Source: Bacillota bacterium (lineage in GTDB: Bacteria; Bacillota; Clostridia; Clostridiales; Clostridiaceae). Taken from it: a stretch of 64,000 nt of DNA. The position numbers and the translations under genes are program-made. Below the pieces are notes generated by a model. It searched no databases. It saw only the letters and a program-made list of their open reading frames with translations, and had not been told where the DNA came from. Positions 8,432 to 17,140 of the stretch are shown here, piece by piece. Position 1 is the stretch's first letter; each line of letters opens with the position of its first letter. The DNA lies in contig JAUZPI010000012.1 in assembly GCA_030706015.1 (NCBI GenBank), forward strand, positions 8,727-72,726. Reading direction: 5' to 3'.

Positions 8432-9802
8432 TTATTTGGTTATTTTTATAAAATCAGCTATTTTAATTGAGTGTACATTATGAATAAGCCATTTTCTAAA
8501 TATGGGAATCTTATTTAAAATACCAATCATATAATTGATTAGTTTTAATTTTAAATTATTATTGGGAAAATCATAATAACCATTCTTTTTGAAATATCTA
8601 TGATCTGAAAGAAAAATCTGTTGAAGTTCTCCGCACATTTCATCCCTATATATCTTCTTAGAAGCCAGCCCCTCAAAAGATATTGGTTTAAAATATTCCT
8701 TCTCACTTAACTCAACCAGTCTCTTTGCTAGATTGTATAGATGGCTTTTAATTTCTATATTATTTTGGCTATCATCGCTCACTATACCAACAAAATTAGC
8801 ACCATTTACTTCACACCAAGCCTCAAGACTATGCCTCAACGATAGAATTTGATTTATTGGTCCTGAAACTATATAACCCACCTGTTTTCCTGGAAGTCTA
8901 GGTTGGTGGTTAACAACAAAGCATCTATCAAGAAATAATTTGTATTCTGATGAAAGGTATCTGTCTTTTACATAATCTGCAAATACAACTATATCTGCTT
9001 CTCTTATAATGTTAAAGTACGCATCTGAAAAGCCGTCAATTTTATCAAATACACATTTGTTGTTATCGCTACACCTGTAGCATTCCAAACAACCTTTTTT
9101 AATTAGACCTTTAAGATTTATGAATTGTACTTCATTTTTGAAGTATCCTTTAAATTGACATACCATTTTATCTAAGTTATCATTTGAGCTGCTGGTATTT
9201 GAAATAACAACGATTTTCCTTCTAGTTTCTATTATCTCAAATTTTTCAGCTTCAAACTGAAGATTATATTCTTTGTATTTAATAGGTGGATATGTCTTGT
9301 ACACCTGTACTTTATTGTTAATCTGGTTAATTGTGTCTTGAAAAAATATTTCAAAACTCTTTCTATCTTTTTTATTTAACAATGTTTTCGAATGAGCAAA
9401 AAAATCCCCTAGATATTTCATATTAAGATCATCACATATACCATTTATATAATATCTGGCATAATTATCTAGAAAGTGAATAGATGTTGTTAAAGCTATG
9501 GTATATTTATTGAAAAAAAACTCCTTTCTATTGCTATGAAAAATAATCTCTATGAATTTTTTATAATCAGCTGGAACTAGTAAACCGAATACAGGAAAGG
9601 CCCATATAACCAAATCTGATGATTGTATACTGTTAACCATTGAATTAAAGAAATTCTTATCTTTTTGTATTTTGTCGATTTCCTTAGTAATATTAAATAT
9701 TTCGTAATCTAGATGCCTAAATTTATTCATTAAATAATATACATACTGCATTGTAATACTTTTCTCCACTTTAGGGCTGCCGTTTAAAATTATTACTTTC
9801 AT
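8432..9802 (-). CDS. Two-domain iron-sulfur flavoprotein-like NAD(P)H:FMN reductase
   Basis: A 456-aa protein made of two flavodoxin-fold domains. The first (about 1-160) starts MKVIILNGSPKVEKS, the FMN phosphate-binding loop of the FMN_red family. The second (about 205-390) begins IVVISNTSSSNDN and contains GCLECYRCSDNNKC, a CX2CX2CX5C array matching the compact [4Fe-4S] motif of iron-sulfur flavoproteins. The first domain lacks these cysteines. The last 70 residues resemble neither domain. It is cotranscribed with the PadR regulator 40 nt upstream, so its expression is probably controlled by that repressor. Likely an anaerobic electron-transfer or detoxification reductase; substrate unknown. 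Confidence 0.8.
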   Translation of the reverse strand: MKVIILNGSPKVEKSITMQYVYYLMNKFRHLDYEIFNITKEIDKIQKDKNFFNSMVNSIQSSDLVIWAFPVFGLLVPADYKKFIEIIFHSNRKEFFFNKYTIALTTSIHFLDNYARYYINGICDDLNMKYLGDFFAHSKTLLNKKDRKSFEIFFQDTINQINNKVQVYKTYPPIKYKEYNLQFEAEKFEIIETRRKIVVISNTSSSNDNLDKMVCQFKGYFKNEVQFINLKGLIKKGCLECYRCSDNNKCVFDKIDGFSDAYFNIIREADIVVFADYVKDRYLSSEYKLFLDRCFVVNHQPRLPGKQVGYIVSGPINQILSLRHSLEAWCEVNGANFVGIVSDDSQNNIEIKSHLYNLAKRLVELSEKEYFKPISFEGLASKKIYRDEMCGELQQIFLSDHRYFKKNGYYDFPNNNLKLKLINYMIGILNKIPIFRKWLIHNVHSIKIADFIKITK

Positions 9803-9842
9803 AAGTTACCTTCTTTCATACCTTATTTATACAGTAAAGATC

Positions 9843-10349
9843 TTAATAATTTTTTTCAATCAATTTTTCACACCAATTAATTAGAAAACAATAATAGTCC
9901 TTACCAAATTCTAAAGTAGCTTTTTGATATAAATCTATTCTCCCATTCACTTGTTTTTCAACATTTGATAATTCCATTACTGCTTTTTTTATATCCCAAA
10001 TAAGTAAATTTATGAGTTCTTTTGATTTTTCTTTTTCTAGATAGTTAAAGAAAAATATTTTAACCAAGTAATCAAATTTAATTTTTGAAAAACTTATAGG
10101 CTCTTGTAACCATTGCATAAATTCAGCTTTTCCTACATCAGTAATCTGATAATTTTTTTTTGCTTTAGCAGATAGACTTTCAACACAGGGTACTATATAA
10201 CCAAGTTTTTCAAGTCTGTTTAATGCAGGATATATACTTCCAAAACTGGCAGCAAAAAAGTTTGATGTGCTCTTTTGCATAGACATTTTTAAATCATAGC
10301 CACTTTTATTACCAGACATAAGGAAACCAAGAATTATGTACTCTAACAT
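9843..10349 (-). CDS. PadR-family transcriptional regulator
   Basis: A 168-aa winged-helix repressor. The N-terminal HTH begins MLEYIILGFLMSGNKSGYDL and continues SIYPALNRLEKLGYIV, the typical PadR recognition helix and wing; residues 90-168 form the C-terminal helical dimerisation part (Vir_act_alpha_C type). A perfect 14-bp inverted repeat lies 28 nt before its start, the obvious autoregulatory operator. It heads an operon with the iron-sulfur flavoprotein. Confidence 0.93.
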   Translation of the reverse strand: MLEYIILGFLMSGNKSGYDLKMSMQKSTSNFFAASFGSIYPALNRLEKLGYIVPCVESLSAKAKKNYQITDVGKAEFMQWLQEPISFSKIKFDYLVKIFFFNYLEKEKSKELINLLIWDIKKAVMELSNVEKQVNGRIDLYQKATLEFGKDYYCFLINWCEKLIEKNY

Positions 10350-10377
10350 TATTCACACTCCTAATATAATATGTAGC

Positions 10378-10408
10378 ATATTGATATATCGAAACGATAT
10401 ATCAATAT
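10378..10408. promoter_or_regulatory. Perfect inverted repeat, probable PadR operator
   Basis: Two 14-bp arms, ATATTGATATATCG and CGATATATCAATAT, separated by AAA, 29 nt upstream of the padR-like ATG. Its position over the expected promoter or leader fits repressor binding. There is no U-run after it, so it is not a terminator. Confidence 0.7.
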
Positions 10409-10476
10409 TGTTAATTTATCACTTCTAAAGTAGTATGTCAATATATTCATAACTAATATCTTTTTACCATACTTAA

Positions 10477-10515
10477 ATTTTAAAAGCTCCGTGCTTATCA
10501 CCGAGCTTTTAAAAT
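10477..10515 (-). terminator. Intrinsic terminator of the amidohydrolase/permease operon
   Basis: Perfect 13-bp inverted repeat ATTTTAAAAGCTC / GAGCTTTTAAAAT with a 13-nt loop, downstream of the permease gene that ends at 10575. Confidence 0.85.
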
Positions 10516-10574
10516 CTGTGTTATTGGCCTTTTTTAGTGTTGCATACTATCTCTTAAGTGAAACAAATTTATTG

Positions 10575-11705
10575 TTAATTGATATACAAATAACTTACAA
10601 ATGAAAATACAAACAAACTTACAAAATTATATAAGCTAAACTTATTTAAATATATTTTATTTTTTTCTTTATGTTCATTCATATATATTTTATATGAAAT
10701 GAGACTAGCTAATGAAGCTATAAGGGTACCCATTCCTCCGATATTAACTCCTAAAATTACTTCTCTCCAATTATCTGTAAATCCAGATACAAGTATAGAA
10801 CAAGGAACATTGCTCACTATCTGACTAAGTAATATAGATGAAAAATATGGTATATTAGGCCTTTGTAAAAAATGCTTTAAATATTCCTGTATAAATTCTA
10901 TATTGGAGATATTTCCGATAAATATAAAAAAGCATATAAAGGTAGCTAATAAAAAATAATCTACTTCTTTTACAAGATGCTTGTCCATAAAAACTATGCA
11001 TAATACTGTGGCTAAAAATGTATATTTATAATCTATTAATCCAAATACAGAAAACACTATAAGTAAAAAAAGTACAAAATAAATTATAGTCCTTTTTCTA
11101 TCTTCTATATGTACTATTTCTAGTGTAAGTTTTATTTCTTTTCTTAAAACTCTCTTGTTTAGTAGCAGCAGCCATAGCATACCAAGTATAACAAATGGAA
11201 TTGTAACAGAGAAAAACTGCATTACATTTAAATTATATTGAGTATATAAAAATAAATTTTGAGGGTTTCCCATTGGTGTTAAACTACTGCCTATATTTGC
11301 TGCTAAAGTTTGAATTATTATTGTTTTCATAGAATCAACTTTTGCCATTTTAAAAGTAAATATACATAATGGAACAAAAGTAAGAAGTGCAACATCATTT
11401 GTTACAAGCATAGAAGCAAAGAAAGTTACTATTATAAACACCAAAGAAACAGTTCTACTGTTTTTACATTTTGATAAAATCTCTAAAGCAATTCTATCCA
11501 TAACTTTTAAATTCTCAAACGCAGAAATTATTATCATTAAATTAAAAAGTAGTACTAGGACTTTGAAGTTTATATACGATATTTGCGGTCTTATAAAAAA
11601 ACAAGTGAATATTGCCAAAAATAAAGATATACTAAACACTTTTTCATTTTTTAGTTTTTCCTTAATTAAATGCATCTTATTAATACTGATAGATATGTTA
11701 TTCAT
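10575..11705 (-). CDS. ArsB/NhaD/SLC13-type anion permease
   Basis: A 376-aa integral membrane protein with about ten hydrophobic segments. The motifs TNDVALLTFVPL and ANIGSSLTPMGNPQNLFLYTQY are the hallmark re-entrant loop sequences of the ion transporter superfamily (ArsB, NhaD, SLC13/CitM). SQIVSNVPCSILVSGF and NIGGMGTLIASLASLISY form the second repeat. Substrate could be arsenite, Na+/H+ or a carboxylate; sequence alone does not decide. It lies 47 nt downstream of the amidohydrolase on the same strand, ahead of a strong terminator, so the two may act on one compound. Confidence 0.87.
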   Translation of the reverse strand: MNNISISINKMHLIKEKLKNEKVFSISLFLAIFTCFFIRPQISYINFKVLVLLFNLMIIISAFENLKVMDRIALEILSKCKNSRTVSLVFIIVTFFASMLVTNDVALLTFVPLCIFTFKMAKVDSMKTIIIQTLAANIGSSLTPMGNPQNLFLYTQYNLNVMQFFSVTIPFVILGMLWLLLLNKRVLRKEIKLTLEIVHIEDRKRTIIYFVLFLLIVFSVFGLIDYKYTFLATVLCIVFMDKHLVKEVDYFLLATFICFFIFIGNISNIEFIQEYLKHFLQRPNIPYFSSILLSQIVSNVPCSILVSGFTDNWREVILGVNIGGMGTLIASLASLISYKIYMNEHKEKNKIYLNKFSLYNFVSLFVFSFVSYLYIN

Positions 11706-11752
11706 TTCTTTTACCTCTTTTGTACAAAACTTCCTTCCCTATTATTCAAAGT

Positions 11753-12625
11753 TTATTCAACAGGTAGTTTAAATAACCTTACTGCATTCTTATACATAAG
11801 TTTACTGTAATCCTCAGGTGACAATACATTTTTGAAATTATTGAAGTATGTTTGATAGAATTGATTAGCATAAGTATCAACTCCATCAATAGGACTATCT
11901 GTCCCCAATAAAAGCTTATCAATTCCACATTTTTTTATCATTTTGAGTGAATTCTTTGGTTTTACCCATGTGGTATCTCCATACAAATTAGGTAATTTAG
12001 ATATAAGCTCTATTGCCTCCTCATTATCAGTTCCCAAGCCCATATGAACCATCACGAAGTTTATTCCAGGATGTTTAATTGCCATATTATAGACTTCTCT
12101 TGGGCTAGATTCTGAACTTGCAGCTGTATGAACAACTACAGTCAAATCATATTTTTCAGCTAGTTTTATATATTCCTCCACCTTCAGCGAATCGAAAGGA
12201 GTATTAGCATGATAAGGATGAAATTTGATTCCATATACTACACCTCTATTACTAATAATCATATTTTCAAATTCCTTTGTACATCCTTCTGTACTAGTCT
12301 TTGCCCACAGCAGCACACCAATTCTAGTAGGATAGTCTTTTGCAAAATTAATTGCTGCTTTATTAATTTCTTTTTGGGAACGCTGAAGTTCTACAGGAAT
12401 AGGTTTTTGATCATTATCAAATTCAATGCCTTCTATATTTGATACTAGGCAATAATCAATATTATATTTATTCATAGATTCAATCAGAATTTCTTCAGGC
12501 ATATTAAATTTATCAACTTTTCCTATATGAGCATGTGTATCTATAATCATCTTTCTATCTTCTATTGATGCATTTTTTATCTCTGTTGAAGTATTTTTTC
12601 CACTTGCAAACCTATATAATGTCAT
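11753..12625 (-). CDS. Metal-dependent amidohydrolase (amidohydrolase_2 / COG2159 family)
   Basis: A 290-aa TIM-barrel hydrolase or decarboxylase. The first metal motif is IIDTHAHIG near residue 30; VVVHTAASSESSPREV supplies the second His, VMVHMG a further His, and GTDSPIDG the metal-binding Asp. The first 25 residues (MTLYRFASGKNTSTE...) precede the barrel; the start is supported by AAGGAGG 11 nt upstream, but an internal ATG at MIIDTHAH is also possible. Operon partner of the ArsB/NhaD-type permease. Confidence 0.85.
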   Translation of the reverse strand: MTLYRFASGKNTSTEIKNASIEDRKMIIDTHAHIGKVDKFNMPEEILIESMNKYNIDYCLVSNIEGIEFDNDQKPIPVELQRSQKEINKAAINFAKDYPTRIGVLLWAKTSTEGCTKEFENMIISNRGVVYGIKFHPYHANTPFDSLKVEEYIKLAEKYDLTVVVHTAASSESSPREVYNMAIKHPGINFVMVHMGLGTDNEEAIELISKLPNLYGDTTWVKPKNSLKMIKKCGIDKLLLGTDSPIDGVDTYANQFYQTYFNNFKNVLSPEDYSKLMYKNAVRLFKLPVE

Positions 12626-12820
12626 TGCTTATAAGGCCTCCTTAATTCAAAAAAGTTTAACATAGTATCTTTTTAATCTTTAATCTCTGTTAAATTTACA
12701 TATTAAATTACCAGCACTGTGTAAATTATAACACAATCTTTTAATAAGTATTAGTTTTTCATAATGATAAATGCAGGCTTTGCTTAAAGATTTTGGCTTT
12801 TAGTTCACTTAAAACGATAA

Positions 12821-12850
12821 AAAAGAGGCTCTCTTTGAGAACCTCTTTTA
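12821..12850 (-). terminator. Intrinsic terminator of leuCD
   Basis: Imperfect stem AAAAGAGGCTCTC / GAGAACCTCTTTT 31 nt after the leuD stop. Confidence 0.8.
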
Positions 12851-12880
12851 GTAGAAACAAAACCAATAATGTTTTAAAAA

Positions 12881-13405
12881 TTAATAGTTTTTGTCAGCGT
12901 AACCAACCCAGCCGCCTTCTTTAACTAGAGTCTTGTCAAAACCGCCTACTTTGAAATCAATAACATCAGATTTATCCGCTGAAGTTACAGTAATCTTATC
13001 ATTTTCAACGTCAATATCTATTGCAGCATCTTTGCCAGCATAATTGTCAAAAAGATAATCTATTTTTTCTTTTGATAATTCTATTGCGAACATACCACAA
13101 TTATACATGTTTTGTCTAAATATTCTTGCAAAGTTTTCTGCAATAACTGCATTGATTCCATTTACTTCTAAAGCCCATGGCGCATGTTCTCTGGAAGAAC
13201 CGCAGCCAAAATTTTCTCTAGTTACAACAACAGCTTTGTCTTTAATATCTTCTTTATTGTTGAAACCATCAAGAGTCAAGTCTTCTAATAAATAAGGTTT
13301 TAATGCCTCTTTAGTAATTTCAGTAAGATACTTTGCCGGAATGATTTCATCGGTATTTATATCACTTCTATCTAAGAATAAAACTTTTCCGCTAAAATTC
13401 TTCAT
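12881..13405 (-). CDS. leuD: 3-isopropylmalate dehydratase small subunit
   Basis: Swivelling-domain subunit of isopropylmalate isomerase in leucine biosynthesis. The 174-aa length and the motif FGCGSSREHAPWAL (substrate-binding loop) fit the short LeuD2/HACN type, as do DEIIPAKYLT near the N-terminus and NNCGM-type FRQNMYNCGMF. It follows leuC by 16 nt with its own AGGAAAAAA-type site. No leuA or leuB is adjacent, so the pair could also serve a related dehydratase reaction (citraconate or 2,3-dimethylmalate). Confidence 0.93.
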   Translation of the reverse strand: MKNFSGKVLFLDRSDINTDEIIPAKYLTEITKEALKPYLLEDLTLDGFNNKEDIKDKAVVVTRENFGCGSSREHAPWALEVNGINAVIAENFARIFRQNMYNCGMFAIELSKEKIDYLFDNYAGKDAAIDIDVENDKITVTSADKSDVIDFKVGGFDKTLVKEGGWVGYADKNY

Positions 13406-13421
13406 TTTTTTCCTCCACTAC

Positions 13422-14708
13422 TTAAGCTTTATATAACTCTGAATTTGTTATTTTACCTTCAATGGCTGAAGCAGCAGCAGTTGCAGGACTCATAAGATGA
13501 ACTGTACCGCCTTTTCCCATTCTGCCGTTAAAGTTACGGTTTGTTGTTGATGCGCAGGATTCGCCATTTGCAAGAACCCCATTACTCATACCGAGACAAG
13601 CACCGCATGTTGGGTTTGTAACACAGAAACCAGCTTCTTGGAAAATTTCAATTAAACCTTCTTTTAAGGCTTGTGTATAGATAGCTGGAGTTGCAGGACT
13701 TACAATTGCACGCACATTATCACTTATTTTTTTACCTTTAAGGATACCTGCTGCAATTCTTAAATCTTCTATACGGCCATTAGTACAGCTTCCGATATAG
13801 ATTTGATCAATTTTTGTACCTGTCATCTCACTTACTGATTTCACTTGATCAGGTTTGTAACCAAATGTTACCATTGGTTCTAGATTTGTAACATCATATT
13901 CATATACTTTTTCATAGGAAGCATCTGCATCTGAAACCCATTTAGAGTATTCTTTTAAAGCTTCTTCCTTTGAACTAAATTCATCTTTTATGAAAGGCCA
14001 TAAATATTCTACAGTTGTCATATCAGGATAGCATACTCCACAAGTACCACCTGCTTCTATTGCCATATTGCAAAGTGTCATACGTGCTTCCATTGACATT
14101 GCATCGATAACAGAACCTGTGAATTCTATTACCATGTTTGTTGCACCGTTAACGGTAAGTTCTTTAATAATGAAAAGTATAAGGTCCTTTGCATAAACCC
14201 CTGGTTTTAAAGCTCCATTAAGAACAAATTTTATTGTCTTTGGAGCGTGGAATGCACAAACTCCCTTTAAAATACCTACTTCAAGGTCAGTTGTTCCAAC
14301 ACCTGCAGCAAAAGCTCCAAAAGCTCCATGAGTACATGTATGGGAATCTCCCATGATAACAGTATAACCCGGTCTCACGAATCCCTTCTCTGGGAATATA
14401 GCATGACATACACCATTTCTTCCGATGTCAAAAAAGTCCTTTATCTCATGTCTTCTAGCCCAATCACGTAATATCTTACCTTGTTCTGCAGTTTTTGAGT
14501 CTTTTGCAGGTGTTACGTGATCTATAACAGCCTTTATTTTTGTTGGATCGAATACTCTATCCATTCCTCTTGCCATTAGATCTGTGATTGCAATTGGTGT
14601 GGTAATTTCATGACAAAAAACCCTATCCAATCTTAAAACATGCGTATCTGGAAATGGCATGTCCACTCTGTGTGCGTCAAATATTTTTTCAGCTAACGTT
14701 CTACCCAT
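13422..14708 (-). CDS. leuC: 3-isopropylmalate dehydratase large subunit
   Basis: Catalytic aconitase-family subunit (428 aa, the shorter LeuC2/HACN type). The [4Fe-4S] cysteines are seen in GSCTNGR and NPTCGACLGMSNG; VMGDSHTCTHGAFGAF and GVGTTDLEVG are active-site segments. It forms an operon with leuD, ending in a terminator at 12821. A perfect inverted repeat sits 48 nt upstream of its start. Substrate specificity inside the family is uncertain because the rest of the leucine genes are not here. Confidence 0.93.
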   Translation of the reverse strand: MGRTLAEKIFDAHRVDMPFPDTHVLRLDRVFCHEITTPIAITDLMARGMDRVFDPTKIKAVIDHVTPAKDSKTAEQGKILRDWARRHEIKDFFDIGRNGVCHAIFPEKGFVRPGYTVIMGDSHTCTHGAFGAFAAGVGTTDLEVGILKGVCAFHAPKTIKFVLNGALKPGVYAKDLILFIIKELTVNGATNMVIEFTGSVIDAMSMEARMTLCNMAIEAGGTCGVCYPDMTTVEYLWPFIKDEFSSKEEALKEYSKWVSDADASYEKVYEYDVTNLEPMVTFGYKPDQVKSVSEMTGTKIDQIYIGSCTNGRIEDLRIAAGILKGKKISDNVRAIVSPATPAIYTQALKEGLIEIFQEAGFCVTNPTCGACLGMSNGVLANGESCASTTNRNFNGRMGKGGTVHLMSPATAAASAIEGKITNSELYKA

Positions 14709-14755
14709 TTGCGTCTCCTTTTCTATTTTATTACATATAGATATAATCTACTATT

Positions 14756-14824
14756 AATAATAAATTTATAAGCCAACTAAATATCGAATAATGAGGGTTT
14801 TTGACGACTTATAAATTTATTATT
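14756..14824. repeat. Inverted repeat in the leuC leader
   Basis: Perfect 17-bp arms AATAATAAATTTATAAG and CTTATAAATTTATTATT separated by 35 nt, starting 48 nt before leuC. It lacks the T-box sequence expected for leucine control, and no U-run follows it, so it is an uncharacterised leader or operator structure. The rest of 14825-15001 is AT-rich with nothing recognised. Confidence 0.55.
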
Positions 14825-15001
14825 GAATTTGCATATCTACATGTTTAAAAATTTATGATAAATTTATTCCTTCTTAAGATTATATAATGGATTTTCAAAA
14901 AATTAAAGGCATTTTAGATATTTTTGCAAATATCGCAAAATATGTGCCCTAATTTTCCAAGGATAGAAATTGCTAAGATTACGAAAATGCCAATGCAGCT
15001 G

Positions 15002-15886
15002 TTATAGTTTATTAATATCTGTTTTCTTTTTAATATTTAATAATAATTGTGGCTTATCTGTTATTATGCCGTCAACGTTTAATTTCAACAATTTATTCAT
15101 ATTCACTGTTTTATCAACAGTCCAAGCATATATTTCTTTGTTTCCATTATGGATATCACTTACCATTTCCTTAGTTATCATGTTTTCTTGGACACTATAA
15201 AAGTCTACATTTAGTGAACTTAAATTACTAATTGGTCTATATATTATGTAACCAGTCTGTATATTAGAATTTAACTGCTTAACATTTAATAAAACTCTAT
15301 AGCTATATGAGTGAATTTTGCATTGACTGACAAAATTATTATTTTCAATGATTTTAACTACTTTATTAGTTAAATCTGCAGTGTTTGAGTAAAGCTTTAT
15401 TTCTATTATTAAATTTAACTTACCTTTACATTGTTTTATCACTTCATCTAGTGTTGGGATTTTTTCAATATCATTTCCATGTGCAGATGAAGCTATATTT
15501 AATTTTTCGATTTGACTAAAGTTTAACTGATCTACATTTTTATTTACACCAGTAAGTCTTTTTAGGTTTTTATCATGCATTAAAACTACAACACCATCTC
15601 TAGTTTCTTGAACATCAATTTCAGCATAATCAACCTTGGTGTTTATTGAACTATTAATTGCACTAAGGGAATTTTCCGGTTCTCCTGAACACCTCCCCCT
15701 ATGAGCGATTACCTTTATATTTTTATCTTCTATTATATTATTAATATGACCATTCTTTTCTTCAAATCTTGTTGGGATATTTTTAGTTATATCATATTGC
15801 AAGCCTTTTATATACTCATTATTTTCAATTAAAACAATTGATAGAATCATAACAAAAATAATACAAACTATACTCTTTCTCTTCAC
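15002..15886 (-). CDS. Membrane-anchored glycerophosphodiester phosphodiesterase
   Basis: Hydrolyses glycerophosphodiesters to glycerol-3-phosphate and an alcohol. An N-terminal membrane anchor (about residues 5-22) precedes the TIM barrel. KVIAHRGRCSGEPENSLSAI contains the catalytic HRG and PEN, AEIDVQETRDGVVVLMHD carries the metal-binding ExD and the second His, and YAWTVDK with DGIITDKP are the C-terminal family motifs. The GTG start is preceded by GGAG and AAGG. Probably exported to the outer face of the membrane; a single-gene unit. Confidence 0.92.
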   Translation of the reverse strand: MKRKSIVCIIFVMILSIVLIENNEYIKGLQYDITKNIPTRFEEKNGHINNIIEDKNIKVIAHRGRCSGEPENSLSAINSSINTKVDYAEIDVQETRDGVVVLMHDKNLKRLTGVNKNVDQLNFSQIEKLNIASSAHGNDIEKIPTLDEVIKQCKGKLNLIIEIKLYSNTADLTNKVVKIIENNNFVSQCKIHSYSYRVLLNVKQLNSNIQTGYIIYRPISNLSSLNVDFYSVQENMITKEMVSDIHNGNKEIYAWTVDKTVNMNKLLKLNVDGIITDKPQLLLNIKKKTDINKL

Positions 15887-16096
15887 CTTGTAATCAACTC
15901 CAAATACTTTTACGTTTATAAATAGGGCTATAGGTAATTCACATAAAAATATGTTGATTTAAATTAATAATTACCTAAGTTTATTATATATACTAAGGAT
16001 AATATAATACAATCTTAATTTTAATGATTAAAACTTTTTATTAAAATTTAAAAGACCAAAATCCAATATAAAATGGGATTCTGACCTTAAAAGAGA

Positions 16097-16765
16097 TTAA
16101 GTACCTATTTTCTTAGTTACAGGAATAGTGGAATAATGTTTGATTACATGAGATGAACTTCTTTCTATACTAAGATACTCTACTAGTTTATAAGTGGTAT
16201 TTCCTAGTAATATGGCAAAAATTAAATCCATAATTACATGCTGTTTAATAAACTGTGTTGACAAAATAATTAGTGAAGCTATTACTATTATTATTATACT
16301 TTTTAATGAGATTTTTTTACTACATTTAATAGTTCCTTTTATTAATATGTAGCTTGTTAGAACATGTATACTAGGAAAGCAGTTAAATGGACTATCAGTG
16401 GCATATACGAACCTAACCAAATTGGTTAAAAAATCCTTGCCTTGTAATTGTGGTCTTACAACGGTAGTTTGAAAGAAAAAGTAAATTGTGAAGCATGCAA
16501 TTAGGCCTAAGATTAGACTAATAATAACTCTATAATAAACTTCTCTATTTTTAAAACATAAATATATTAATGTAATGACTAGAAATGGAAGCCATATTAC
16601 ATAGGGTATGGCAAAAGATTTTATAAAAGGGACACTTTTATCCAAGTCAGTAACCAAGCTATGTAAACCTCTTGTTGAGTTATTTAAATGTGCATAAACT
16701 ATGTTCATTAGTGGAATTAAGAATAATAAGCATAATGGTAATACACTACTTTTTATTCTTTTCAT
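16097..16765 (-). CDS. PAP2-superfamily membrane phosphatase
   Basis: A 222-aa protein with about six membrane segments. The three-part PAP2 acid-phosphatase motif is present: a RPQLQG segment, CFPSIHVLTS (PSxH), and KQHVIMDLIFA (HxxxD). Length and hydrophobic layout fit the inositol phosphorylceramide synthase/PAP2 type that dephosphorylates lipid phosphates such as phosphatidate or undecaprenyl diphosphate. AGGTGATATT precedes the ATG. It stands alone. Confidence 0.88.
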   Translation of the reverse strand: MKRIKSSVLPLCLLFLIPLMNIVYAHLNNSTRGLHSLVTDLDKSVPFIKSFAIPYVIWLPFLVITLIYLCFKNREVYYRVIISLILGLIACFTIYFFFQTTVVRPQLQGKDFLTNLVRFVYATDSPFNCFPSIHVLTSYILIKGTIKCSKKISLKSIIIIVIASLIILSTQFIKQHVIMDLIFAILLGNTTYKLVEYLSIERSSSHVIKHYSTIPVTKKIGT

Positions 16766-16980
16766 TAGAATATCACCTCCATTAGATTTTCTTTTATAAC
16801 TATTGCTTCTTTCAAATCTGATTTATTTTAAATTATAATATTGAAACTTTTGAAAGCCTTAAGAGAAATCATAGAGTATTATTAAATTTTTCTAATAATA
16901 TTTTAATAATACTCTATGAAGGATATTAAAAATATTTATTGAATCTTTAAATTAGATTTAGATTATTCTAAATGATTTGA

Positions 16981-17073
16981 TGGGAGGCATTAATTCATGA
17001 AAGGTTCTCTGAATACGATGAAAAGGATACAGACTTAAAAAATATAGGAATGGAGCATCTGCTTAACTAAGCT
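16981..17073 (+). pseudogene. Possible 3' remnant of a decayed gene
   Basis: An open frame without a start reads WEALIHERFSEYDE, then KDTDLKNIGMEHLLN and a stop. Residue composition (charged, regular, few AT-driven Lys/Ile/Phe runs) looks like real coding sequence, yet a stop lies directly upstream and nothing longer is open. It may be the tail of a lost protein. The rest of 16766-17077 is AT-rich with nothing recognised. Confidence 0.3.
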
Positions 17074-17077
17074 CAAT

Positions 17078-17140
17078 ATATTAAAGCTGAGAGTAGAATG
17101 ATGTATAAAACTATACTTCATTCGCCCTCAGCTTTAATAT
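17078..17140 (-). terminator. Terminator overlapping the 3' end of the first yhgE-like gene
   Basis: A 14-bp perfect inverted repeat (ATATTAAAGCTGAG / CTCAGCTTTAATAT) with a further inner stem (GAATG/CATTC, TATA). The gene's last codons and stop at 17118-17120 lie inside the hairpin. Confidence 0.7.

Noticed and set aside
14709..14960. Leucine T-box before leuC
   Set aside because: No AGGGTGG-type T-box sequence or terminator/antiterminator pair was found.
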